Positions 24,530 through 34,102 are shown, counted from the stretch's first letter. The stretch: DNA of 64,000 nt from Caulobacter sp. 602-1 (GCF_003931565.1 NZ_RRYI01000007.1:1-64000); one strand, 5' to 3'. Translations and numbers: made by a program. The notes: generated by a model from the sequence alone, not told the origin.

Positions 24530-25174
24530 TCAGGCGCCCGGCCGCAGGGCCTGGCGCATCATGAAGAAGCCGGGGGCCCCCATGAAGGCGAACAGGCCGA
24601 AGGTCGCGATCGCCAGATAGAGGTCCGCGCGATGGATCAGCATTCCCATGGCGACCCCCGACACCAGCCAACCGATCGCCACCAGCGCCATCCACGCCCG
24701 CTTGCGCAATACGAAGCTCACGTACCAGACCGCGCCCTGCAGGATGAACACCACGGCCGGATGGAACAGCCAGTAGCGGAAGTCGTGGTTGCGCGCAGCG
24801 GCCGAGGCGAAGACCACCACCAGCGCCAGATTGGCGATGCCCGTGCCCGCGAAGGCGGCGTTGACGGCGCGGTTGGTGACGCCGCGCTGGGGGTTCTTGC
24901 GGTCAATGACGATGACGATGGTCATCAGGATCAGGAAGATCACCGTCGGCGCCCAGGCCATCACGATGTTCCCCGTCGCCCCCAGGCTCAGGAGGCCCTT
25001 CTCCTGGACGAAATAGCTCAGGGTCTGGACGCCGTAGAGCACGCCCGCCGAGCCGTAGAGCGCGCCTCCGGCCACGCCCAGCCCGCCGCGCTCTTTGCCG
25101 CCCTCGGCGAGGCCGCGCAGGAAGGCCAGGTCGTCCTGGGCGCTCTTGAGCTTGCTAAGTTGATCCTCTGGCAT
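24530..25174 (-). CDS. multi-pass membrane protein of unknown function
   Basis: The 214-residue protein has a short charged N-terminus (Met-Pro-Glu-Asp-Gln-Leu-Ser-Lys-Leu) followed by about six hydrophobic helices from residue 30 to the end. I recognise no enzymatic motif. It lies between an acyltransferase gene (32-base gap) and the winged-helix regulator, an arrangement typical of regulator plus membrane protein modules of unknown ligand. The ATG at 25174 is chosen over a very long shadow extension. Confidence 0.78.
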   Translation of the reverse strand: MPEDQLSKLKSAQDDLAFLRGLAEGGKERGGLGVAGGALYGSAGVLYGVQTLSYFVQEKGLLSLGATGNIVMAWAPTVIFLILMTIVIVIDRKNPQRGVTNRAVNAAFAGTGIANLALVVVFASAAARNHDFRYWLFHPAVVFILQGAVWYVSFVLRKRAWMALVAIGWLVSGVAMGMLIHRADLYLAIATFGLFAFMGAPGFFMMRQALRPGA

Positions 25175-25206
25175 GCCGATCCCCTTCAGCGCTGCATCAT
25201 GACGGC

Positions 25207-26424
25207 TCACAGGATTCGCCCCAACAGCGGCATGCGGCGCAGGACCATGGTGGTCAGCCAGCTGAGCACGACAGCCCCGCCGAACGCGACGCACCCCTTG
25301 GCCAGACCGCCCCAGGCCTGCGGCAGGAGCAGCCAAGCCAGCCAGGACGTGAAAACGTAGTGGGTCAGATACATGCCGTAGGCGTTGGCTTGCAGGCTCC
25401 GACCGATGGGCCCCGTCTCGCGGACGAAGCGCAGGAAGGTCGCCAGCGCCGCGAACGACAGCGTGGCGCAGGCCAGGCAGAACATCAGCCCACCGAACGA
25501 ATCCAGCAGCGGCCTGGGCGGAGGGTTCGGCGAGAAGGCGATGATCATGGTCGCCACCGCCCCGACGATCGGCAGGATCGGGGCCAGCTGCCAGAGCTGC
25601 CAGCGCTTGGCGAGCTTCCCCTCGGGATCCGTCAGGCCATGTCCCACGCCCGCGGCGCCGACCGCGATCCCGGCCAGGAAGTAGACGAAGTAGTGGCCGA
25701 TGCGCGCGGTCTGGACCACGAACGGTCCGACCATCGTCCAATGACCGAACGGGGTGGTCATGGCCAGCGGCAGATAGGCCATCAGGCTTACCGCCGCCAA
25801 GCCGCAGAAGAACCGACCTGGCTTGGCGTCCGCGCCCTTCGCCGCGCGACCGAGGACGGCGGTGACGCCAGGCCACATCGCGTAGACCGCCGTGAAGAGC
25901 CCGCCGAACGCCAGCAGCACCCAGAGGAACCAGGCCGGGCCGCTGGGCCAGAACGGCAGATGCGTCCAGGCCTCGGCGAAGGCGGTGAACGACGGCGCGC
26001 CGCCCGACTGCAGCCAGGCCGGGAAATAGGCCAGCGGGGCAAGCAGGCCGACGGCGAGGACGAACGGGACGCCCAGACGCAAGGCCCGGCTCTTAAGGTA
26101 GCCGCCCGCCCCCTTGGCCTTCAGGCCGTCGGCGACGAACAGGCCCGAGATGAAGAACATCAGCGACATGAAGAAGAGGTCGTTGACCAGGGTCAGCAGG
26201 CTCCAACCGCCGAACTTTTGCGGGTCCACGACCGGGAAGGCCGTCCAGAGAATCGGCTGGGCGTCGAACGCCTTCGGGGCCGGCGCATACGGGTGATAGG
26301 TCAGCACCGCGTGGTGGGCGATCACCAGCAGGGTGACGAAGGCGCGCAGGGCGCCAATCGGGGCGTTGCGCCCGCCGATTTGGGCGAGCGTCGACCGCTC
26401 GGAGGCGCTGAGGGGCGCGTGCAT
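25207..26424 (-). CDS. acyltransferase family 3 membrane protein
   Basis: The 405-residue protein has about ten membrane helices. The N-terminal Gly-Ala-Leu-Arg-Ala-Phe-Val-Thr-Leu-Leu-Val-Ile-Ala-His-His-Ala-Val helix carries the conserved His of OafA/NodX-type acyltransferases, and Phe-Phe-Ile-Ser-Gly-Leu-Phe follows. Such enzymes O-acylate sugars or lipids at the inner membrane. The ATG at 26424 has GGGGAG upstream; the ATG at 26457 does not. It is first in a three-gene operon with the membrane protein and winged-helix regulator. Confidence 0.85.
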   Translation of the reverse strand: MHAPLSASERSTLAQIGGRNAPIGALRAFVTLLVIAHHAVLTYHPYAPAPKAFDAQPILWTAFPVVDPQKFGGWSLLTLVNDLFFMSLMFFISGLFVADGLKAKGAGGYLKSRALRLGVPFVLAVGLLAPLAYFPAWLQSGGAPSFTAFAEAWTHLPFWPSGPAWFLWVLLAFGGLFTAVYAMWPGVTAVLGRAAKGADAKPGRFFCGLAAVSLMAYLPLAMTTPFGHWTMVGPFVVQTARIGHYFVYFLAGIAVGAAGVGHGLTDPEGKLAKRWQLWQLAPILPIVGAVATMIIAFSPNPPPRPLLDSFGGLMFCLACATLSFAALATFLRFVRETGPIGRSLQANAYGMYLTHYVFTSWLAWLLLPQAWGGLAKGCVAFGGAVVLSWLTTMVLRRMPLLGRIL

Positions 26425-26466
26425 GGCTTGGGTCTCCCCTTGAGGCGACCGCACCATGGATCAACA

Positions 26467-26483
26467 AGTTTGTTTTGTAAACT
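26467..26483. promoter_or_regulatory. candidate operator of the acyltransferase operon
   Basis: AGTTTGTTTTGTAAACT is a 17-base palindrome with 5-base arms AGTTT/AAACT and an AT-rich centre unlike the surrounding GC-rich DNA. It lies 43 bases upstream of the acyltransferase start. The winged-helix regulator at the end of the operon is the likely ligand. Confidence 0.5.
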
Positions 26484-26535
26484 AGTCTGCCAAGACGTTC
26501 CCCTAAGCGACGCCAGGCGGAGCATCGCGCTGCCT

Positions 26536-27276
26536 TCAGCGAACCCAGTAGCTGTAGCGATACCCCGGCGTGAAACCCTCGTCGGCATAGAGGGCGATGG
26601 CTGGCGCGTTGTCGGCCTCGACCTGCAGCCAGGCGCGATCGGCGCCCAGGGTCTCGGCCTCAGCCAGCAGAGAGCGCAGCACGCGGCGGGCCAGGCCCTT
26701 GCGACGATGGTCGGGGACGGTGCGCATGCCGAAGATCCCGGCATAGCCGCCGCCGATGGCGCTGGCCCCGATCGCCGCCGGGACGCCGTCGATGTCCAGC
26801 CGCGCGAAGCGAGCGGGCGCGGGGATCCGACCCAGGGCCTCGAGACGCTCGCGACCATCCTCGGGATCGCCGGCCGTGGCGGTGAAAACGGCCTCGAAGG
26901 TGGCGTCGGGCGTGTCCGACAGGCGGATCGCCGCGTCGCCCTCCCCGCCCGCCACATCCTTCAATTGGCCCAGCATCACCAGGGTCGCCTTGCAGGCGCC
27001 GTAGCCGCGCGCCGCCAGCCGCGCGGCCAGATCGGCGGGCGCCACGACGCCATCGGTCAGCTTGAAGCGCGGCGGCAGGCCGCGTTCGGCGAACCAGGCC
27101 TCGACCGCATCGAGCGCGGCCTCCGGATCGCGATCCGGCGTCGCCAGCGGCCAGCAGGCGTTGATCCGCATCGAGCGGCCGGACGAGGCGTTCAGCCGCC
27201 AGCCGCCCAGCCGCGCGCGCTCACGGGCCGGCCAGGCGTCGTCAGCCAGGGGTTCTAGAAGCGCCGGATCAATCAC
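26536..27276 (-). CDS. GNAT family N-acetyltransferase
   Basis: The 246-residue protein has its GNAT fold in the C-terminal half (about 130-246). The acetyl-CoA loop reads Met-Arg-Thr-Val-Pro-Asp-His-Arg-Arg-Lys-Gly-Leu-Ala and is followed by Leu-Gln-Val-Glu-Ala-Asp-Asn-Ala-Pro-Ala-Ile-Ala-Leu-Tyr, the usual beta5-alpha4 segment. The N-terminal half may be a second, degenerate GNAT domain. The acceptor substrate is unknown. The GTG start overlaps the TlpA-like gene's stop as GTGA, so the two are translationally coupled. Confidence 0.85.
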   Translation of the reverse strand: MIDPALLEPLADDAWPARERARLGGWRLNASSGRSMRINACWPLATPDRDPEAALDAVEAWFAERGLPPRFKLTDGVVAPADLAARLAARGYGACKATLVMLGQLKDVAGGEGDAAIRLSDTPDATFEAVFTATAGDPEDGRERLEALGRIPAPARFARLDIDGVPAAIGASAIGGGYAGIFGMRTVPDHRRKGLARRVLRSLLAEAETLGADRAWLQVEADNAPAIALYADEGFTPGYRYSYWVR

Positions 27277-27896
27277 TTCTCGGCCAGGAGCTTCTCGACG
27301 ATTCCGCGCGCTTCCGGGCTGGACCAGTCGGCCGGACCGGCCATGCGGGCGCGCTCACGGCCCTGGCGGTCGTAAATGATCGTCGTCGGATAGCCGGCCG
27401 CCTTGGGCTCCAGCGCGAACGAGAGCTTGTAGGACGGATCGCGATAGGTCTTCAGCGGCGGATTGGCGGCCATCTCCTCGTTGACGAGGTTGAGGTCGCT
27501 ATCGCGGTCGACGCTGATCGGCAGCACGGTCACCGGCTGGGTGGCGTAGACGGCCTGCAGCTTGGCCAGGGTGGGCATCTCGGCCTTGCACGGCGCGCAC
27601 CACGTCGCCCAAAGGTTCATGACGACGACCCGGCCCTTGAAGTCGGCCAAGGTCGCGGGCTTGCCGTCCAGGCTGGTGAAGACCGTATCGGGCGCGGGAC
27701 GCGGCGTGGCGGGCACGTCGAGCTTCTCCAGCGTTCCCTTCTTGAATTCCTTGAGATCGGCGGGCCCATGGGGTTTGAACGAAGCACTGGCGATGACGTA
27801 TAGAACCGCCGCCACGCCGACGAGGACGACGCCGCCCAGCGCCAGCCTTATCGGGTTGCGCTTCTTGGCCGCCGCCTCCGATTGGACTTCGCTCAT
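27273..27896 (-). CDS. TlpA-like membrane-anchored thioredoxin
   Basis: The 207-residue protein has a signal-anchor helix (about 16-38) and a periplasmic thioredoxin fold with Trp-Cys-Ala-Pro-Cys (Cys100/Cys103). This is the TlpA/ResA group that reduces periplasmic disulfides, for example in cytochrome assembly. A cis-Pro-type Gly-Tyr-Pro-Thr-Thr is present. Its ATG at 27896 directly abuts the ATG of argH on the other strand (CATATG), so no separate intergenic region exists between the two genes. Confidence 0.88.
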   Translation of the reverse strand: MSEVQSEAAAKKRNPIRLALGGVVLVGVAAVLYVIASASFKPHGPADLKEFKKGTLEKLDVPATPRPAPDTVFTSLDGKPATLADFKGRVVVMNLWATWCAPCKAEMPTLAKLQAVYATQPVTVLPISVDRDSDLNLVNEEMAANPPLKTYRDPSYKLSFALEPKAAGYPTTIIYDRQGRERARMAGPADWSSPEARGIVEKLLAEK

Positions 27897-29318
27897 ATGA
27901 CCGACAACGCCTCCGATACGCCCAAGGCCGACAAGGGCCAGGGTCAAGCCATGTGGGGCGGTCGGTTCTCGGCCAAGCCGGCGGAACTGATGCAGGCGAT
28001 CAACGTCTCCATCGGCTTCGACAAGCGCCTCTGGGCGCAGGACCTGGCAGGCTCCCGCGCCCACGCCCGGATGTTGATCAGCCAAGGTGTGATTGCAAGC
28101 GCCGACGGCGAGGAAATCCTCAAAGGCCTCGACGCCATCGAGGGCGAGATCACGGCCGGGACCTTCCCGTTCCGCGACGAATACGAAGACATCCACATGA
28201 ATATCGAGGCGCGGCTGCGCGAGCTGATCGGCGCGACCGCCGGCCGGCTGCATACCGCCCGCTCGCGCAACGACCAGGTGGCCGTCGACTTCCGCCTGTG
28301 GGTCCGCGACGCCGCCGACCGCTCCGCGGCGCAACTCGAAGCCCTGCAAAAGGCCCTTCTGGCCCAGGCCGAGGCCCATGCCGACGCCCTGATGCCGGGC
28401 TTCACCCACCTGCAGCCGGCCCAGCCGGTGACCTTCGGCCACCACCTGATGGCCTATGTCGAGATGTTCGGCCGCGACGCCAGCCGCTTCCGCGACGCCC
28501 GCGCCCGCATGAACGAGTGTCCGCTGGGCGCCGCCGCCCTGGCCGGTTCGCCGTTCCCGATCGACCGTCACCAGACGGCGGCGGCCCTGGGTTTCGACCG
28601 CCCGACCGCCAACTCGCTGGACAGCGTCTCGGCCCGCGACTTTGCGCTCGAAGCCCTGTCGGCCGCCTCGATCACCGCCACGCACCTGTCGCGCCTGGCC
28701 GAGGAGATCGTGCTTTGGACGACGCCGATGTTCGGCTTCATCAAGCTGACCGACGCCTTCACGACCGGCAGCTCGATCATGCCGCAGAAGAAGAACCCGG
28801 ACGCCGCGGAGCTGATCCGCGCCAAGGTCGGCCGGATCCTGGGCTCGCTGACCACCCTGACCGTGGTCATGAAGGGCCTGCCGCTGGCCTATTCGAAGGA
28901 CATGCAGGAGGACAAGGTCCCGACCTTCGAGGCCTTCGACGCCCTGGAACTGTCCCTGCTGGCCATGGCCGGCATGGTCGCCGACCTGACGCCGAACACC
29001 GAAAACATGGCCAAGGCCGCCAGCGCGGGCTTCTCGACCGCCACCGATCTGGCCGATTGGCTGGTGCGGACGCTGAACATGCCTTTCCGCGACGCCCACC
29101 ACGTGACAGGCTCCGCCGTGAAGACGGCCGAAGGTCTTGGCGTCGATCTGGCCGATCTTACCTTGGAGCAGTTCCAGGCGATCGAGCCCCGGATCACCCA
29201 GGACGTCTACGCCGTTCTGACCCCGGCCGCCTCGGCGGCCAGCCGCATGAGCTACGGCGGGACCGCCCCCGCCCAGGTCCGCGCCCAGATCGCGCGTTGG
29301 AAGGAAGTCCTCGCATGA
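27897..29318 (+). CDS. argH: argininosuccinate lyase
   Basis: The 473-residue enzyme splits argininosuccinate into arginine and fumarate, the last step of arginine synthesis. The fumarase-superfamily signature loop [11 protein letters not shown] begins at 291 and carries the catalytic serine. The Met-Trp-Gly-Gly-Arg-Phe N-terminus is typical. The ATG at 27897 abuts the divergent TlpA-like start; a TTG at 27882 would overlap it by 15 bases. No Shine-Dalgarno is seen at the ATG, so leaderless translation is possible. The stop overlaps lptM as ATGA. Confidence 0.95.
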   Translation: MTDNASDTPKADKGQGQAMWGGRFSAKPAELMQAINVSIGFDKRLWAQDLAGSRAHARMLISQGVIASADGEEILKGLDAIEGEITAGTFPFRDEYEDIHMNIEARLRELIGATAGRLHTARSRNDQVAVDFRLWVRDAADRSAAQLEALQKALLAQAEAHADALMPGFTHLQPAQPVTFGHHLMAYVEMFGRDASRFRDARARMNECPLGAAALAGSPFPIDRHQTAAALGFDRPTANSLDSVSARDFALEALSAASITATHLSRLAEEIVLWTTPMFGFIKLTDAFTTGSSIMPQKKNPDAAELIRAKVGRILGSLTTLTVVMKGLPLAYSKDMQEDKVPTFEAFDALELSLLAMAGMVADLTPNTENMAKAASAGFSTATDLADWLVRTLNMPFRDAHHVTGSAVKTAEGLGVDLADLTLEQFQAIEPRITQDVYAVLTPAASAASRMSYGGTAPAQVRAQIARWKEVLA

Positions 29319-29635
29319 CGCCCCGCAAGCTCGCCTCGCGCCCCCTCACCCTGCTGGCGCTGACCGCCTTGGCCGTCACGGCCGCCGCCTGCGGCAAGCA
29401 AGGCGCTCTGGAGCGTCCCGCGCCGATGTGGGACCCGGCCAAGAAGGCCGCCTGGGAAGCTGAACGCCGCGCCGCATCGGCCCAGGCCAACCAGCCGGCC
29501 CGCGCCGGCGGCGCCCAGGAGATCCGCGACCCGGCCTCCAGCAACCGCACGATTCGCGAAGCGCCGCTGCCCGGCACGAACGATCCGTTCGGCGGCCCCT
29601 CGCAAGCCGGCTTCCCCGGCGCCACGCCCAGGTAA
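29315..29635 (+). CDS. lptM: small lipoprotein, LptM-like
   Basis: The 106-residue protein has a lipoprotein signal with lipobox Thr-Ala-Ala-Ala-Cys (Cys26), followed at once by Gly-Lys-Gln-Gly-Ala-Leu-Glu-Arg-Pro, the pattern of LptM (YifL), which in E. coli helps mature the LptDE translocon. Its place directly before lysA parallels the E. coli position before dapF. The remaining 75 residues are Pro/Ala/Gly-rich and probably disordered. The ATG overlaps the argH stop. Assignment rests on the short motif and synteny. Confidence 0.72.
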   Translation: MTPRKLASRPLTLLALTALAVTAAACGKQGALERPAPMWDPAKKAAWEAERRAASAQANQPARAGGAQEIRDPASSNRTIREAPLPGTNDPFGGPSQAGFPGATPR

Positions 29636-29644
29636 GAGATTCCG

Positions 29645-30925
29645 TTGAACCACTTCGAGTACGGCCCCGAGGGCCTGGCCTGTGAAGGCGTGCCCTTGGC
29701 CAGGATCGCGGCGGAGGTCGGCACGCCGGTCTATGTCTACAGCCGCGCCACGCTGGAGCGGCACTTCACGGTGTTCCGCGACGCTCTGATCGCCGGCGGC
29801 GTGGTCGACCCGCTGGTCGCCTACGCCGTGAAGGCCAATTCAAACGTCGCGGTGCTGAAGGTGCTGGGCGACCTGGGCGCCGGCGCCGACACGGTCTCGG
29901 AGGGCGAGGTCCGCCGCGCCCTGGCCGCGGGCATCCCGGCCGAGCGCATCGTCTTCTCCGGCGTCGGCAAGGTCCGTCGCGAGATCGCGTTCGCCCTCAA
30001 GGCCGGCGTCGCCGAGATCAATGTCGAGTCCGAGCCCGAACTGAACCTGATCGCCGAGGTCGCGGCCAGCCTGGGCCTGCGGGCCAAGGTCGCCTTCCGC
30101 GTCAATCCGGACGTCGCGGCCGGCGGCCACGCGAAGATCGCCACCGGCAAGTCCGAGAACAAGTTCGGCGTCTCGTTCGCCGAGGCCGCGCGCCTCTACG
30201 CCAACGCCAGCAACAACGCCAATCTCGAGCCCATCGGCGTGGCCTGCCATATCGGCAGCCAGATCACCGACCTGACGCCCATGCGCGCGGCCTTCAGCAA
30301 GATGCGGGGTCTGGTCGAGCAGTTGCTGGGCGAAGGCCTGTCGGTCGAGCGCCTGGACCTGGGCGGCGGCCTGGGCGTGCCCTACTTCAACAGCCCCGCG
30401 CCCCCCTCGCCGGCCGAGTTCGGCGCGATGGTCGGCGAGGTCACCAAGGGCCTTCCCGTCAAGCTGGCCTTCGAACCGGGCCGAGTCATCGCCGCCAACG
30501 CCGGCGTGCTGGTCTCCGAAGTGATCCATGTCCACGAGCGTCCGGAAGGCCGCAAGTTCCTGGTCATCGACGCCGCCATGAACGACCTGATCCGGCCGGC
30601 CATGTACGACGCCTTCCACGACATTCGGCCGGTGACCAGGCGCGCCAAGGACCAGCTGGGCGCCGAGACGGTCTATGACGTGGTCGGCCCGGTCTGCGAG
30701 ACGGGCGACACCTTCACGCGCGATCGCGCCCTGCCGACGTTCGTCTCGGGCGATCTGGTGGCCTTCATGTCGGCCGGCGCCTACGGCTCGGCCATGGCCA
30801 GCGAGTACAACACCCGGCCTCTGGTCCCCGAGGTCCTGGTCGACGGCGACCGCTACGCGGTGATCCGCGCGCGCCCGACCTATGACGAGATGCTGGCGCG
30901 GGATCTCGTCCCGGACTGGATCTAG
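29645..30925 (+). CDS. lysA: diaminopimelate decarboxylase
   Basis: The 426-residue PLP enzyme converts meso-diaminopimelate to lysine. The PLP lysine is Lys63 in Tyr-Ala-Val-Lys-Ala-Asn-Ser-Asn. Asp-Leu-Gly-Gly-Gly-Leu-Gly-Val-Pro-Tyr, Glu-Pro-Gly-Arg, and Cys-Glu-Thr-Gly-Asp-Thr-Phe are the family's glycine-rich, phosphate and active-site segments. It starts at a TTG (29645), 9 bases after the lptM stop. argH-lptM-lysA looks like one operon joining arginine and lysine synthesis with an envelope lipoprotein. Confidence 0.95.
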   Translation: MNHFEYGPEGLACEGVPLARIAAEVGTPVYVYSRATLERHFTVFRDALIAGGVVDPLVAYAVKANSNVAVLKVLGDLGAGADTVSEGEVRRALAAGIPAERIVFSGVGKVRREIAFALKAGVAEINVESEPELNLIAEVAASLGLRAKVAFRVNPDVAAGGHAKIATGKSENKFGVSFAEAARLYANASNNANLEPIGVACHIGSQITDLTPMRAAFSKMRGLVEQLLGEGLSVERLDLGGGLGVPYFNSPAPPSPAEFGAMVGEVTKGLPVKLAFEPGRVIAANAGVLVSEVIHVHERPEGRKFLVIDAAMNDLIRPAMYDAFHDIRPVTRRAKDQLGAETVYDVVGPVCETGDTFTRDRALPTFVSGDLVAFMSAGAYGSAMASEYNTRPLVPEVLVDGDRYAVIRARPTYDEMLARDLVPDWI

Positions 30926-31023
30926 GTAATTTTACGGAAGCCTCAAAAAGACCCCACAGCCACAAGGGATTAACCAACGCGTTGTAAAGCTGCTCCCGTT
31001 TCGGGGAACAGTGGAGCTCGGCC

Positions 31024-32631
31024 GTGGGCAACCTCATTGAATTCGACAGTATCGAGGCCCAACGGAAGCTCGGCGGCCATCTGGTGCTGGCCTGTATCGC
31101 GGCGCTGGTTCTGATCACCCCGGCCGCCGCCATGATGGCGGGTCGCCCGGTCCCGCCGCTGGCTGGCGCTTCGGTGCTGCTGGCGGCCCTGGCCTGGGGC
31201 GGCTGGGCGATCTGGCGCGACAACGCCGCCCAGCGAATCTCGACCGCGCTGACCTTGATGGGCCAGGTCAGCCTGTTCATCGCCGCCTTTTCCGGCCATC
31301 CGCTTCAAGCCGACGCTCGCATGGCCTACCTCGCCGCCCTGGCCCTGCTGGTCGCCTATGGCGACTGGCGCGCCGTCGCCGTGGGCGCGGCCTCCGTGGT
31401 GGGGATCGAGCTGTCCATGGCCGCGATCGCCCCGCACGTTCTCATGAGCGGCGAGGTCACGCCCCTGCGCCTGGCCTTCGACGCCGGCGTCACCTTCGCC
31501 ACGGCCTGGTCGCTGATCTGGCTGACCGCCGGCGTGTCGCGGCTGTTCGTCACGGTCAACGCCCGCACCGACAAGGCGCTGGACGCGGCCTCGCGCGCCG
31601 ACGCCGCCAACGCCGAGGCCGAGGCCCAGCGCGTCGCGCGCGACACCGCCAATGCCGAACAGGCTCGCCAGAAGGCCGCGCTGGAAGCCGAGCAGACCCA
31701 GGTCGTCGAGGAACTGGCCACGGCGCTGGGTCACCTGTCGCGCGGCAACCTGACCTGGCGGCTGGAACACGCCTTCGCCGCCCGCTACGAGCCGCTCCGC
31801 GCCGACTATAACGACGCCCTGTCGCGCCTGCAGGCCGCCATGCGCGAGATCGCCGGCAACGCCGCCAGCATGACCGCGGGCGTCGCGGACATGTCGCGCG
31901 CCTCCGACGAACTGGCCCGTCGCACCGAGCACCAGGCCGCCAGCCTGGTCCAGACAACGGCCGCCCTGGGCGAGATCACCGTCGCGGTCAGCAGCACCGC
32001 CGACAGCGCCAGCCAGGCCAACGCCGCGGCGGCCTCGGCGCGCCAGGAAGCCGAAAGCTCGGATCCCGTGGTCAGCGAGGCCGTCGAGGCCATGACCCTG
32101 ATCGAAACCTCGTCCGGCCAGATCGGCAAGATCATCGGCGTGATCGACGAGATCGCCTTCCAGACCAACCTCCTGGCGCTGAACGCCGGCGTCGAGGCCG
32201 CGCGCGCGGGCGAGGCCGGGCGCGGTTTCGCGGTCGTGGCCCAGGAAGTTCGAGCCCTGGCCCAACGCTCGGCGAGCGCGGCCAAGGAGATCAAGGACCT
32301 GATCAACGTCTCGGGCCAGCAGGTCAGCGCCGGCGTCGAGCGCGTGGGCCGCACCCGCGAGGCGCTGCAGCGGATCATCGCCCGCGTCGCCGAGATCGAC
32401 GCCCAGGTCAACGCCATCGCCGCCTCGGCCCGCGATCAGGCCCTAGGCCTGGGCGAGGTCAACACGACGATGGGCGAGATGGACAGGGTCGTGCAGCAGA
32501 ACGCGGCCATGGTCGAGGAGACCACGGCCGCCGCCCATGCGCTGCGCAACGAGACGCAGGAACTGGCCGACCGGGTCGACCTGTTCCAAATCGACGAAAA
32601 ATCGGCGACGCGCCCGCAGCGCGCGGCCTAG
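31024..32631 (+). CDS. methyl-accepting chemotaxis protein
   Basis: The 535-residue chemoreceptor has about six hydrophobic segments in the first 175 residues and no large periplasmic sensor, so it probably senses within the membrane or cytoplasm. A coiled coil rich in Ala/Glu (about 180-240) leads into a HAMP-like part and the signalling domain (about 275-525). The hairpin tip reads Ile-Ile-Gly-Val-Ile-Asp-Glu-Ile-Ala-Phe-Gln-Thr-Asn-Leu-Leu-Ala-Leu-Asn-Ala. It has no CheR-binding pentapeptide. The start is a GTG; the 98 bases upstream show no clear terminator for lysA. Confidence 0.9.
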   Translation: MGNLIEFDSIEAQRKLGGHLVLACIAALVLITPAAAMMAGRPVPPLAGASVLLAALAWGGWAIWRDNAAQRISTALTLMGQVSLFIAAFSGHPLQADARMAYLAALALLVAYGDWRAVAVGAASVVGIELSMAAIAPHVLMSGEVTPLRLAFDAGVTFATAWSLIWLTAGVSRLFVTVNARTDKALDAASRADAANAEAEAQRVARDTANAEQARQKAALEAEQTQVVEELATALGHLSRGNLTWRLEHAFAARYEPLRADYNDALSRLQAAMREIAGNAASMTAGVADMSRASDELARRTEHQAASLVQTTAALGEITVAVSSTADSASQANAAAASARQEAESSDPVVSEAVEAMTLIETSSGQIGKIIGVIDEIAFQTNLLALNAGVEAARAGEAGRGFAVVAQEVRALAQRSASAAKEIKDLINVSGQQVSAGVERVGRTREALQRIIARVAEIDAQVNAIAASARDQALGLGEVNTTMGEMDRVVQQNAAMVEETTAAAHALRNETQELADRVDLFQIDEKSATRPQRAA

Positions 32632-32637
32632 GGGTTT

Positions 32638-33168
32638 CTAGTCCAGGGCGCCGATATACGGCAGGCCGCGGCTCTTGCCCTCGTCGTCGAGGCCGTAGCC
32701 GACCAGGTAGCGCGCGGGCGCTTCCCAGGCGACGAAGTCCGGCTCCATGCCGCGATCCTTGGGCCAGGGCTTGCGGGCGAACACGGCGGTCAGCACTTCG
32801 CTGGCCCCGGCGTCCTTGACCAGACGGGCGGCTTCCGACAGCGACAGGCCCGTGTCGAACACATCGTCGACGACCAGGGCGCGGCGGCCGACCAGCGGAC
32901 GTTGCAGGTCGGCGCGGACCTCGCAGCGGCCCGTGCTCTTGCGCTCGTCGTGATAGGAAGCCAGCCACAGAGCGTCGAACCGCACGTCGCGGCCGGCCTT
33001 GTAGAGGGCGCGGGTCAGATCGGCGGCGAACCAGAGGCCGCCGGTCAGCAGGCAGACCACGACGGTGTCGTTGTCGATGCGCGGGGCGATGGCCTCGGCC
33101 AGTTTCTGAACCCGCTCGGCGATCTCGGCTTCCGAGATCAGGACTTCGGGCTGTTTGGTGTCATTCAT
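32638..33168 (-). CDS. hpt: hypoxanthine phosphoribosyltransferase
   Basis: The 176-residue purine salvage enzyme transfers phosphoribose from PRPP to hypoxanthine or guanine. The PRPP loop is Ala-Leu-Val-Val-Asp-Asp-Val-Phe-Asp-Thr-Gly-Leu-Ser-Leu near 105-118, and Leu-Thr-Gly-Gly-Leu-Trp-Phe-Ala-Ala-Asp-Leu is the second family segment. The start at 33168 is chosen because it forms ATGAATGA with the stop of the upstream zinc-ribbon gene, implying coupling; in-frame ATGs at 33183 and 33222 are alternatives. Confidence 0.85.
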   Translation of the reverse strand: MNDTKQPEVLISEAEIAERVQKLAEAIAPRIDNDTVVVCLLTGGLWFAADLTRALYKAGRDVRFDALWLASYHDERKSTGRCEVRADLQRPLVGRRALVVDDVFDTGLSLSEAARLVKDAGASEVLTAVFARKPWPKDRGMEPDFVAWEAPARYLVGYGLDDEGKSRGLPYIGALD

Positions 33169-34102
33169 GGTGGGCGGGTTCATGAGAGTCTGCAGGGGGA
33201 GGAGTTTCGTCCCCGCTCTCATGTCCCGGGGGTTCCTGTCCAGCCGCTTCGTGCTCGGCGGGGGCGTCCTGGGCGCCGCGCAGGTCTAATTCGGGTTCGC
33301 CGCCGTGGCCTTCGGGCTTGTGGAGCGCCGCCTTCACCGCCTTGGCCGCGCCAGCTTCGGTGGCGAAGCCGATCTGCAAGTCCTTGGCTGTGCGGGGCGG
33401 ATTCAGGAAAGTGATCGAGAAGTGACGCACCTCGCCCGGAGGGATCTTGGCGTCGGCGGCCGCGGCCAGCTGGCCGGCCACGCGCTTTTCCTGCTTGTTC
33501 AGCAGTTCGACCCGCAGCGGCGGGGCCAGCACTTCATGTTCGGTGATGTTACGAATCGAACCAGTGATGGTCACCGCCGCGTGACCGTCCTGCATGACGG
33601 GCTGAGCCTTGATGCTGCCGCGGTCGATCACCAGACCGATGGTGTTCACCGGCAGGCCGACGGCGGCATAGGCGCCGGCCGAGCCCGGCAGGATCTTGAC
33701 CACGTCGATGCGGAAGATCAGGGCGGCGACCACGACCACCGCCATGGCGGCGGCCATGCCGGCCCAGATGACGCCGGTGGCGGTGGCCTCGCGAAGGCGA
33801 CGCTCGGCGTCGGCGCGCGCCCGGAAGACCTTGGGAAGCTCCTCGCCCGGCAAGGCGCTGACGGGCGGCTCCTCGCCGTCGGCGCTCCCGCCTTCGGCCA
33901 CGGTCTCGGGGACCTGCTCGGGATCATCGGTCTGGCCGGCGAGGGTCTGAGCTTCGGGCTCGTCGAACAGGTCTTCGGCGTCGTCGTTGCGGGCGGTCCA
34001 GCGGTGACCGCAGGAAGCGCAACGCACGACACGCCCCGTCGCGCCGACCTTGGAGTCGTCGACGAAATAGCGGCTGGCGCACTCCGGACAGGTCAGTATC
34101 AT
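33161..34102 (-). CDS. zinc-ribbon and DUF3426 membrane protein
   Basis: The 313-residue protein starts with an MJ0042-type zinc ribbon (Cys-Pro-Glu-Cys near 4-7 and Cys-Ala-Ser-Cys near 28-31). An acidic linker, one transmembrane helix (about 136-160) and a DUF3426 beta domain (about 165-265) follow. The tail of about 45 residues is rich in His, Pro and Glu. Relatives sit at this genomic place beside ftsE in many alphaproteobacteria. The role is unknown; a cytoplasmic metal or nucleic-acid sensor linked to a periplasmic domain is possible. Confidence 0.85.
   Translation of the reverse strand: MILTCPECASRYFVDDSKVGATGRVVRCASCGHRWTARNDDAEDLFDEPEAQTLAGQTDDPEQVPETVAEGGSADGEEPPVSALPGEELPKVFRARADAERRLREATATGVIWAGMAAAMAVVVVAALIFRIDVVKILPGSAGAYAAVGLPVNTIGLVIDRGSIKAQPVMQDGHAAVTITGSIRNITEHEVLAPPLRVELLNKQEKRVAGQLAAAADAKIPPGEVRHFSITFLNPPRTAKDLQIGFATEAGAAKAVKAALHKPEGHGGEPELDLRGAQDAPAEHEAAGQEPPGHESGDETPPPADSHEPAHHE

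Noticed and set aside
30969..30989. CtrA-like site before the chemoreceptor gene
   Set aside because: Only one TTAACC half-site; the TTAA-N7-TTAA spacing is not met.
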